From positions 1 to 6,088 of the forward strand of contig CAIXIZ010000012.1 in NCBI GenBank assembly GCA_903919625.1: DNA of 6,088 nucleotides, in the 5' to 3' direction. The notes below the pieces were generated by a model. The model ran no database searches, was not told the origin of the DNA, and saw nothing but the letters and a program-made list of their open reading frames with translations. Position 1 is the first letter of the stretch. Every line of letters begins with the position of its first letter. The stretch comes from an uncultured Verrucomicrobiota bacterium. Lineage in GTDB: Bacteria; Verrucomicrobiota; Verrucomicrobiia; Opitutales; Opitutaceae. Shown here one piece after another: positions 1 to 4,945 of the stretch. The translations under genes were made by a program, and so were the position numbers.

Positions 1-1230
1 GAACCGGCCTACAAGCAGGATGAGACACCACGCTATCATGCCCGCGACACCGCCGTGATGCGTGCCAAGCTTGCGGGCGCCTGCTGCCTGCTCGGTTCCG
101 CCACGCCATCGCTGGAGAGCTTCGCCAACGCCCAAGCCGGCAAATACGGCCTGCTCCGCCTCACCCAGCGGGTGGACGACCGCAAGCTCCCGCACATCGA
201 TGTGGTGGACATGCGCATCGAGGTGCTGCGCACGCGCCACGCGACCGTGCTCTCCCGCCGGCTGGTGGACGCGATGCAGGGCCGCTTTGAAAGGCGCGAG
301 CAGACGATCCTGTTCATCAACCGCCGCGGGTACTCGCGTTCGCTGCAATGCCGCAAATGCGGCGAGGCCGTGGAATGCATGCATTGCAGCATCGCGATGA
401 CCTACCATCGGACGGACGAGACGCTGCGCTGCCATCTCTGCGGCGACCAGCGCGCCGCGCCCGTGCGCTGTCCCAAATGCGCCGCGCCCGACATCCGCTG
501 GCAGGGCCTGGGCACGCAACGCGTCGAGGAGGCCGTGCGCCGGGTGGTGCCGCGCGCCCGCATCGAGCGCATGGACACCGACACGATGGCGAAGAAGAAC
601 CGGTTCCGGCAGGTGCTGTCCGAATTTCGCTCCGGCAAGATCGACGTGCTGGTCGGCACCCAGATGATCGGCAAGGGGCTGGATTTTCCCAACGTCACGC
701 TGGTCGGCCTCGTGGACGCCGACCTTTCCATGCACGTCCCGGACTTCCGTGCCAACGAGCGCACCTTTCAGCTCCTCGTTCAGGTCGCGGGCCGTGCGGG
801 GCGGGGCGACCGGGCGGGCGAAGTGGTGGTGCAGACCTTCACCCCGCAGGCCGGGGCCATCCAGTATTCCCGCCACGCCGACTATGACGGCTTCGCCGCC
901 GAAGAGCTGGGGGTGCGGCAGCGTTTCCATTACCCGCCCTACCGGCATCTCATCCATCACCTCTTTCGCGGACCGAACCCGGACAAACTGAAATTTTTCG
1001 CCGAGCAATGGGCACGGCACGTTGAGCAAGAGCTGGGCAACCGTGTCGAGCTGCGCGGCCCGACGCCGTCGCCGATTGAAAAAATCAAGGACGAGTACCG
1101 CTGGCAGCTCTGGTATTTTACGAGCGGGGTGACCCGCGTGACGGCCGATCTGGCGAAGCTCCGCGCCAAATTCGCCTGGCCGGACGACATCACCCAGGTG
1201 CTCGACGTGGACCCGGTGAACCTGGCGTGA
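1..1230 (+). CDS. priA: Primosomal protein N' (PriA helicase), 5'-truncated by window edge
   Basis: PriA is the superfamily 2 DNA helicase that recognises stalled forks and reloads the replicative helicase. The reading frame is open from base 1, so the start and about the first 300 residues lie outside. Visible in the 409-residue fragment: EPAYKQDE at the start, which normally follows the DEEH box; the GSATPSLES motif III (residues 32-40); eight zinc-binding cysteines in four CxxC pairs at residues 117/120, 126/129, 144/147 and 157/160; the helicase segment GTQMIGKGLDFPNVTLVG from residue 219; and the arginine-finger motif QVAGRAGRG (261-269). The C-terminal domain ends in VLDVDPVNLA, the usual PriA ending. 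The stop is TGA at 1228-1230. A second, diverged copy of the last part of this gene occurs at 1991-2045. Identity is very secure from the zinc-binding and helicase motifs. Confidence 0.96.
   Translation, partial: EPAYKQDETPRYHARDTAVMRAKLAGACCLLGSATPSLESFANAQAGKYGLLRLTQRVDDRKLPHIDVVDMRIEVLRTRHATVLSRRLVDAMQGRFERREQTILFINRRGYSRSLQCRKCGEAVECMHCSIAMTYHRTDETLRCHLCGDQRAAPVRCPKCAAPDIRWQGLGTQRVEEAVRRVVPRARIERMDTDTMAKKNRFRQVLSEFRSGKIDVLVGTQMIGKGLDFPNVTLVGLVDADLSMHVPDFRANERTFQLLVQVAGRAGRGDRAGEVVVQTFTPQAGAIQYSRHADYDGFAAEELGVRQRFHYPPYRHLIHHLFRGPNPDKLKFFAEQWARHVEQELGNRVELRGPTPSPIEKIKDEYRWQLWYFTSGVTRVTADLAKLRAKFAWPDDITQVLDVDPVNLA
1164..1218 (+). repeat. Upstream copy of a diverged direct repeat (priA 3' end)
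   Basis: These 55 bases code for PriA residues AKFAWPDDITQVLDVDPV. They align without gaps to 1991-2045, with 42 of 55 bases identical by my count and an offset of 827 bp. This copy is in frame with the full helicase and so is the functional end of priA here. The other copy is cut off from the rest of a priA gene. Confidence 0.8.
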
Positions 1231-1243
1231 GATCGAACCGTTT

Positions 1244-1267
1244 CGGGTGGGGCGGAACGCCCACCCG
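1244..1267 (+). terminator. GC-rich hairpin after priA, possible terminator
   Basis: A perfect 8-bp inverted repeat, CGGGTGGG at 1244-1251 and CCCACCCG at 1260-1267, encloses an 8-nt loop and starts 13 bp after the priA stop. The inner CG/CG bases could extend the stem. No clean T tract follows, only the AT-rich stretch at 1275-1285. It is therefore a weak candidate for an intrinsic terminator, or simply a stable hairpin that separates priA transcripts from the toxin-antitoxin operon. Confidence 0.35.
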
Positions 1268-1281
1268 GCCCGGGATATTTA

Positions 1282-1302
1282 TTCTGGACAGACTGACCAG
1301 AA
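1282..1302 (+). promoter_or_regulatory. Palindromic candidate operator of the toxin-antitoxin operon
   Basis: This is a 21-bp palindrome centred on A1292. The outer arms are TTCTGG (1282-1287) and CCAGAA (1297-1302), the inner arms are CAG and CTG, and 9 of 10 base pairs match (only 1288/1296 fails). It ends 17 bp before the antitoxin ATG. A TATTTA stretch at 1276-1281 directly abuts it and could be a -10 element, but I see no convincing -35. Type II antitoxins commonly repress their own operon by binding palindromes in this position, so an autoregulatory operator is the natural reading. Binding itself is inferred. Confidence 0.55.
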
Positions 1303-1319
1303 CGGACCACCTTGGCCCG

Positions 1320-1571
1320 ATGAAAAATACTTGGCAGCTGCAACAGGCGAAGAGCGAGTTCTGCGCGGTGGCCGAGCGGGCCGTCCGCGGGCGGCCCCAG
1401 CTTGTCACCAAGCACGGGCGGCCCTTTGTCGTAATCGCCAGCATCAAGGACTGGCGGAGTGCGGAGCCGCGGCAGAAGACGCTGCTGGCGGCCTTGCGCG
1501 CGTGCCCGGCCGACTTGGGCGGGCTCGACCTCGTCCGTAGCCGCGAGCATCCCCGGGAGCTGGGACTGTGA
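1320..1571 (+). CDS. Type II toxin-antitoxin system antitoxin, Phd/YefM type
   Basis: This 83-residue protein has the layout of a Phd/YefM antitoxin. The N-terminal DNA-binding half (about residues 4-45) reads WQLQQAKSEFCAVAERA, then PQLVTKHGRPFVVIA and the terminal DW of this domain. The short C-terminal tail (about 55-83), containing LGGLDLVRSREHPRELGL, resembles the toxin-wrapping tail of antitoxins paired with PIN toxins. The partner starts inside its stop codon (GTGA overlap at 1568-1571), which implies translational coupling. ATG 1320 was chosen because the family homology begins there. The frame is open back to a GTG at 1227, but those 31 residues look non-coding and cross the hairpin and palindrome. 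No strong ribosome binding site precedes the ATG. Expected role: neutralise the toxin in the cytoplasm and repress the operon, probably through the palindrome at 1282-1302. Confidence 0.87.
   Translation: MKNTWQLQQAKSEFCAVAERAVRGRPQLVTKHGRPFVVIASIKDWRSAEPRQKTLLAALRACPADLGGLDLVRSREHPRELGL
1555..1559 (+). promoter_or_regulatory. Ribosome binding site of the PIN toxin
   Basis: GGGAG lies inside the antitoxin gene, 8 nt before the GTG at 1568. It supports the GTG start and the GTGA overlap with the antitoxin stop. Confidence 0.5.
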
Positions 1572-1990
1572 GCTTTCTCCTCGACACCAACGTGGTGAGC
1601 GAACCGACGCGCCGTCGGCCGGACGCCCGCGTGATGGAGTGGTTTACTGCGCAACCCGACGAGGCGCTTTTCATCAGCGTGCTCACACTCGGCGAATTGC
1701 GCCGGGGGATCCTCCTGCTCGATGCCGGCCAGAAACGCCGCGCGCTGCTGCGCTGGCTGGAAACCGAGATCGAACCGGGCTTTGCCGACCGCACCCTTGC
1801 CGTGGACGCGGCGGTCGCGCGGGCATGGGCCGGGCTGCAATCTGACGCGGTGAAAGCCGGAAAACCGCTTCCGGTGATGGACAGTCTGTTCGCGGCCACT
1901 GCACTCGCCCACGACCTCACGCTCGCTACCCGCAACACCGCCGATTTTGCGTTCGCTGGTGTCCGGCTTTTCAATCCGTGGGAACGGTAG
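1568..1990 (+). CDS. PIN-domain ribonuclease toxin, VapC/FitB-like
   Basis: This 140-residue PIN-domain protein has the typical VapC length. The acidic residues expected to hold the active-site metal are visible: D6 in FLLDTN, E43 in TLGELRRG, D105 in PVMDSLFAATA, and the TRNTADF segment (121-127) with N123 and D126. VapC toxins are Mg2+-dependent endoribonucleases that cleave tRNA or rRNA and stop translation when the antitoxin is lost; the target here cannot be read from sequence. All catalytic positions are intact, so it appears functional. It starts with GTG overlapping the antitoxin TGA and ends with TAG at 1988-1990. The next base begins a diverged copy of the priA 3' end, which suggests the pair arrived or was rearranged as a unit. 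Confidence 0.93.
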   Translation: MSFLLDTNVVSEPTRRRPDARVMEWFTAQPDEALFISVLTLGELRRGILLLDAGQKRRALLRWLETEIEPGFADRTLAVDAAVARAWAGLQSDAVKAGKPLPVMDSLFAATALAHDLTLATRNTADFAFAGVRLFNPWER

Positions 1991-2045
1991 CGCCAGGCTT
2001 GCGTGGCCTGACGACATCGCGCAGATATTCGACGTGGAACCGGTT
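1991..2045 (+). pseudogene. Remnant of a second priA 3' end
   Basis: Read from 1992, this segment gives ARLAWPDDIAQIFDVEPV. The resident PriA C-terminus has AKFAWPDDITQVLDVDPV, so 12 of 18 residues are identical and the other six are conservative (K/R, F/L, T/A, V/I, L/F, D/E). There are no gaps or stops, and three further codons differ silently. This shows descent from a functional priA that diverged before the two copies became neighbours. The frame runs on to a TGA at 2070-2072, but homology stops around 2045. It begins immediately after the toxin TAG, has no start or body of its own, and meets the DUF1080 stop codon on the opposite strand, overlapping it by two bases. It is either the displaced original end of priA or a fragment carried in with the toxin-antitoxin module. 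Confidence 0.75.
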
Positions 2046-2784
2046 ACTTCGGTGGCGAGGATGGGGGCGTGATCGTCATCGGCAGTTCGCGCAGCTTGAT
2101 GTTCCGGTACCAGCATTCGTCATCGTGATACGTGAGCATGATGGGGCCGGTGATTTTGTCGCCGAAGCCGGGCTGGTCCTTGAATTTGCTCCGGGCGATG
2201 CCGGCCTTCACTTCCGGACTGCCGACCTCGTAAGTGAGGACGTTTTTGCCATTGAGCCAGTGCTCGACGTGGCTGCCCTTCACCACGAGCCGGGAGGAGT
2301 TCCATTCCCCGGCGGGCTTCACCGGCTTGTCGGTTGCCGGGGGAAGCACGTCATAAAACGATCCGGTCTGGTAAAGCGGGCCGCGTTTGGCATCGGAATT
2401 TCGGGCGTCGTCGATCATCTGGTATTCCTGGCCGGGTGCGCCAGGCCGGTCTTCGGTGACGAAATATTTGATGCCGTTGTTGCCGCTCTCGGCAATGCGC
2501 CACTCCCAGGTCAGCTCGAAATCCGTGAACTTTTTTACGGTGATGAGTTCGGTCCCCCGGACTTTGGGCACCGTCTTGAGCATGCTTTCCTTGATCTCCC
2601 AGCCGGTGGCCGGCGGCCCCGGCTGCCGGTAGCCGCGCCAGCCCGTGAAGGTCTTGCCGTCAAAGAGCAGTTGCCAGCCGGCGGATTTTTCAGCCGGGGT
2701 GAGTTCATTGTCAGCGGCATGGGCGCTGAGCACACAGAGGGTATAGGCGAGCAGGCAGGACAAAGCGCGGGGATGGATGAACAT
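2044..2784 (-). CDS. Exported DUF1080 protein (3-keto-disaccharide hydrolase-like)
   Basis: This 246-residue protein has a signal peptide (residues 1-23 or 24; hydrophobic core LLAYTLCVL, likely cleavage after AHA) and a single DUF1080 domain of jelly-roll, concanavalin-like fold. Family landmarks in order: WQLLFDGKTFTGWRGY (37-52), GWEI (61-64), FELTWEWRI with GNNGIKYFV (89-109), EYQMIDDA (120-127), GEWN (159-162), HWLNGK (175-180) and the terminal HDDECWYRNIKLREL (220-234). Some family members act on 3-keto sugars, and the domain is very common in Verrucomicrobiota and Planctomycetota. The substrate here is unknown. The gene lies 18 bp downstream of the secretin-like gene on the same strand, so co-transcription is likely. 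No good Shine-Dalgarno precedes the ATG, but the signal peptide fixes the start. Confidence 0.93.
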   Translation of the reverse strand: MFIHPRALSCLLAYTLCVLSAHAADNELTPAEKSAGWQLLFDGKTFTGWRGYRQPGPPATGWEIKESMLKTVPKVRGTELITVKKFTDFELTWEWRIAESGNNGIKYFVTEDRPGAPGQEYQMIDDARNSDAKRGPLYQTGSFYDVLPPATDKPVKPAGEWNSSRLVVKGSHVEHWLNGKNVLTYEVGSPEVKAGIARSKFKDQPGFGDKITGPIMLTYHDDECWYRNIKLRELPMTITPPSSPPK

Positions 2785-2802
2785 GAGGGTAATGGCTGGG
2801 CT

Positions 2803-4035
2803 TTAAGGAGACACCGGGCGGGGACTGTTGCCGTTCAATATGGGTTTGGCGGTGATAAACATCAAGGTCATGCGGCCTTGCATGCGGGCGGCCTGTGCCG
2901 GAGACAGCTGGCGGAGCAGGGCCAGGTCGCCCACCACGCCCATTTTGCCATCCCCCACGACAATTTCATTGGGCAGTTCGAACATCAGCGTTTCACCTGG
3001 CTCGATGCTGACGTGAGCGGCGACCTGACGGACATTCGTGACCGGCACCCACCCCCCGCCAGGCGCGGTTTTTTCTCCCGGCCTGGTCTGCCGGGCGGCG
3101 ACAATCCGGCCGCCCTGGATTTCCGCCATGCCGGCCAGTTCGGATACCTTGGGATTGAGTTCGAGCCGGATGGAATGGCCGTTGTCCGCCACCGTGGGAT
3201 GGACAAACAGGGTTACGTCCACATTGCGGGCGGAAAGATCAACGCCGACATTGCGAACCGTAAACTCCTGGGGCGTGCCGGGAGTCACACTCACGGAACC
3301 ACCCTGGCTGGCCTGGCTCCGGGGTTCGCCATATGACTGGGGGTAACGCACCTCTAAACCGTCGGTGAGGGTGACATTGCCGAGACTCAAGTCAGACGGA
3401 CTGCCGGAGCTCGAAGGCGCGATAGGTTGGGACATGGCAATGCGGGTGTCCCCACCGGAAACGGCCGCCAGGTTGGGCGAGCCCAGCAATTCGGCTCCGT
3501 ATTTTTGCGCGATAGCCCGAAAGATTTGCCCCAGGTCAGCCGTTCCAGTCAGGGCGGGCATGGGGGGCATTCCTGACTCACCAGCAGCAGCAACGGGCTC
3601 GGACAGGCTGGCCGCTTTGAATCCAAACGGACGGAAATCCGCTTCGGTGAGTCCGGCTCGGTTCACCTCGACAAATCTGGTTTCGATGACGACAGGTCGC
3701 ATGGCCCCATAGCGGCGCAGGATTTGGCCGATTTTATCCAGATTGGAATTTGTCTGGCGGACACGGATGGCCTTCCCATCGGAAGTCAGGCCGCTGCCGG
3801 GGGTGCCATTGAAGCTGACCCCTTCGTGCTGGAGGAAGCTAAGCAATGTCGCGTTTTCACCCCTGATGGGAGCAGAACTTCCGCCCAGCATCAGGAATCT
3901 CACTCCGCTCCCGAGGGGAAACGTCCTCGTTTCCAAACTGTCCGGATCAGCCGCCCAGGCAAGGCACGGCGACAGAGCCAAGGCAAGGGCGGTCAGGGTC
4001 AGACGGGCAAATCTCGCGACCGGGGTCATGTTCAT
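2803..4035 (-). CDS. Short secretin-like protein (type II/III secretion or PilQ-related)
   Basis: This 410-residue exported protein has a signal peptide at about 1-28 (hydrophobic LTLTALALAL, cleavage near AWA). Residues 58-125 resemble the end of a secretin N-domain: ENATLLSFLQHEGV, then AIRVRQTNSNLDKIGQIL and PVVIETRFVEVN. Residues 165-400 follow the secretin core: IAQKYGAELLGSPNLAAVSG, YPQSY, PQEFTVRNVGVDL, FVHPTVADNG, LELNPKVSELAG, QVAAHVSIEPGETLMFELPNEIV and a closing MTLMFITAKPIL. Secretins form multimeric outer-membrane channels. This one lacks room for the usual chain of N-domains, has FELPNEI where an LGGL-type segment is normal, and has a changed end (VVGDLALLRQLS), so channel formation is uncertain. 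ATG 4035 gives the signal peptide directly; ATG 4029 is an alternative. No other secretion gene is in the window. Confidence 0.82.
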   Translation of the reverse strand: MNMTPVARFARLTLTALALALSPCLAWAADPDSLETRTFPLGSGVRFLMLGGSSAPIRGENATLLSFLQHEGVSFNGTPGSGLTSDGKAIRVRQTNSNLDKIGQILRRYGAMRPVVIETRFVEVNRAGLTEADFRPFGFKAASLSEPVAAAGESGMPPMPALTGTADLGQIFRAIAQKYGAELLGSPNLAAVSGGDTRIAMSQPIAPSSSGSPSDLSLGNVTLTDGLEVRYPQSYGEPRSQASQGGSVSVTPGTPQEFTVRNVGVDLSARNVDVTLFVHPTVADNGHSIRLELNPKVSELAGMAEIQGGRIVAARQTRPGEKTAPGGGWVPVTNVRQVAAHVSIEPGETLMFELPNEIVVGDGKMGVVGDLALLRQLSPAQAARMQGRMTLMFITAKPILNGNSPRPVSP

Positions 4036-4066
4036 GGAAGGGCAGGTTCTACAATACAGCCCTTCC
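4036..4066 (-). promoter_or_regulatory. Inverted repeat abutting the secretin-like start codon
   Basis: GGAAGGGC (4036-4043) and GCCCTTCC (4059-4066) form a perfect 8-bp inverted repeat with a 15-nt spacer. The repeat touches the ATG of the secretin-like gene and spans its candidate -10 box. The arm centres are 23 bp apart, about two helical turns, which would suit a dimeric repressor. If transcription starts further upstream, it would instead be an RNA hairpin over the translation start. Confidence 0.4.
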
Positions 4067-4078
4067 GCTCGGGGGCAA
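4051..4078 (-). promoter_or_regulatory. Candidate sigma70-type promoter for the secretin-like/DUF1080 operon
   Basis: On the minus strand, TTGCCC (complement of 4073-4078) and TATTGT (complement of 4051-4056) are separated by 16 nt. Transcription would start near 4044, leaving a leader of only about 9 nt. That would agree with the absence of a Shine-Dalgarno before the ATG. This is a consensus match only. Confidence 0.3.
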
Positions 4079-4108
4079 TGGTTAAAGAAAAAGGAGGAAA
4101 GGTGGCAA

Positions 4109-4186
4109 ATGGGGTCTGGGACAACTGAGGCGGTCAGGCAGAAAGGCGGATGTTCAAGGTTGAATGTTGAAAATTGCGCGACGTGA
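4109..4186 (+). CDS. Possible 25-residue upstream ORF before hisA
   Basis: A textbook Shine-Dalgarno AAGGAGG sits at 4091-4097 with no annotated gene behind it. Eleven nt later an ATG opens a 25-codon frame (starting MGSGTTEAVRQKGG) that ends with TGA at 4184-4186, 8 nt before the hisA ATG. A GTG at 4102, only 4 nt from the Shine-Dalgarno, would give an 8-residue peptide ending at 4128. Neither peptide is rich in histidine, so a classical his attenuator is not supported. The frame could couple translation into hisA, which lacks a strong site of its own, or it could be chance in a purine-rich tract. Confidence 0.2.
   Translation: MGSGTTEAVRQKGGCSRLNVENCAT
4152..4172 (+). repeat. Three-unit heptamer repeat GTTNAAN upstream of hisA
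   Basis: GTTCAAG, GTTGAAT and GTTGAAA follow each other in perfect 7-bp phase. The first two also form a small palindrome (TTCAA-GG-TTGAA). The array lies 22 bp before the hisA ATG, within the small ORF candidate. Its function is unknown. It could be a short intergenic repeat or a protein-binding element. Confidence 0.45.
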
Positions 4187-4194
4187 ATGTCGCC

Positions 4195-4923
4195 ATGACC
4201 ATTTATCCTGCCATCGACATCAAAGGGGGGCGCTGCGTGCGCCTCACCCAAGGTCGTGCCGACCAGGAGACGGTTTATTTTGAGAATCCGGCCGAGGTCG
4301 CGGCGCTTTTTCAGGCGGCGGGCAGTGCGTGGGTGCATGTGGTCGATCTCGACGGCGCTTTTACGGGTGAACCGCGGAACCTCGCCAAGGTGGCGGACAT
4401 CGCCGCCCTGGGCCTGAAGGTGCAGCTCGGTGGGGGGATGCGCACCCGCGCAACGGTCGAACAGGCGCTGGCGGCCGGGGTGAGCCGGGTGGTGATCGGC
4501 ACCCGGGCTGCGGAGAGCGACGCATTCGTCGGCGATTTGGTGCAGGCCTTCGGCCCCAAGATCGCGGTGGGGATTGACGCCAAAAACGGCCAGGTTGCGG
4601 TGAAGGGCTGGGTAGATACGACCGGAACTGGCGCGGTGGCGCTGGCCCGTCGCATGGACACGCTCGGTGTCGCCACCCTCATTTACACCGATATCGGCAC
4701 GGACGGGATGCTCACGGGACCAAATCTTGCCGCCCAGGAGACCATGGCGGCTGCAGTCAAGGCGCAGGTGATAGCGAGTGGTGGGGTCGCCCAACTTTCC
4801 GATGTCACCGCATTATGCGCCCTGGCCGCGCGGCAGGCCAACCTGCACGGAGTGATCATCGGCAAAGCCATTTACGAAAAACGGCTCACCCTGGCGGATG
4901 CATTGCGCGCCGCGTTGGTCTGA
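4195..4923 (+). CDS. hisA: Phosphoribosylformimino-5-aminoimidazole carboxamide ribotide isomerase (HisA)
   Basis: HisA is the cytoplasmic (beta/alpha)8-barrel isomerase that converts ProFAR to PRFAR in histidine biosynthesis. The 242 residues match the family length. Seen in order: IYPAIDIKGGRCVRLTQG with catalytic D8; WVHVVDLDGAFTGEP (46-60); VQLGGGMRT with the first phosphate loop (76-84); VVIGTRA (99-105); VGIDAKNG with the second catalytic aspartate D128; the TDIGTDGMLTGPN loop (165-177); ASGGVAQLSDV; and GVIIGKAIYEKRLTL near the end. ATG 4195 gives the standard MTIYPAID start; in-frame GTG 4183 and TTG 4174 would only add unrelated residues. No strong ribosome binding site is seen. It is not next to hisH or hisF here, and the gene 22 nt downstream encodes a pseudouridine synthase. 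Confidence 0.97.
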   Translation: MTIYPAIDIKGGRCVRLTQGRADQETVYFENPAEVAALFQAAGSAWVHVVDLDGAFTGEPRNLAKVADIAALGLKVQLGGGMRTRATVEQALAAGVSRVVIGTRAAESDAFVGDLVQAFGPKIAVGIDAKNGQVAVKGWVDTTGTGAVALARRMDTLGVATLIYTDIGTDGMLTGPNLAAQETMAAAVKAQVIASGGVAQLSDVTALCALAARQANLHGVIIGKAIYEKRLTLADALRAALV

Positions 4924-4945
4924 AAGCAACGCCGTCCTCCAACCG

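Noticed and set aside
1227..1319. GTG start at 1227 for the antitoxin, overlapping the priA stop
   Set aside because: The added 31 residues show no family similarity and are encoded by the hairpin and operator-like palindrome. Phd similarity begins at ATG 1320.
1190..2116. 308-codon open frame on the minus strand
   Set aside because: It runs antisense through the toxin-antitoxin operon and both priA ends. It has no recognisable domain, though the similarity between its two ends pointed to the priA repeat.
1978..3336. 452-codon open frame on the plus strand
   Set aside because: It lies antisense to the DUF1080 and secretin-like genes, whose signal peptides and family motifs are clear. Long shadow frames are expected in GC-rich DNA.
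4174..4194. TTG 4174 or GTG 4183 as the hisA start
   Set aside because: HisA proteins normally begin immediately before the YPAID motif, which matches ATG 4195.
4036..4794. Upstream extension of the secretin-like frame to 663 codons
   Set aside because: The extra 253 codons are antisense to hisA and intergenic DNA. The signal peptide places the true start at 4035.
4898..4945. Earlier rluD start inside hisA
   Set aside because: The extra 16 residues overlap hisA coding sequence and add nothing to the S4 domain. ATG 4946 is the better start.
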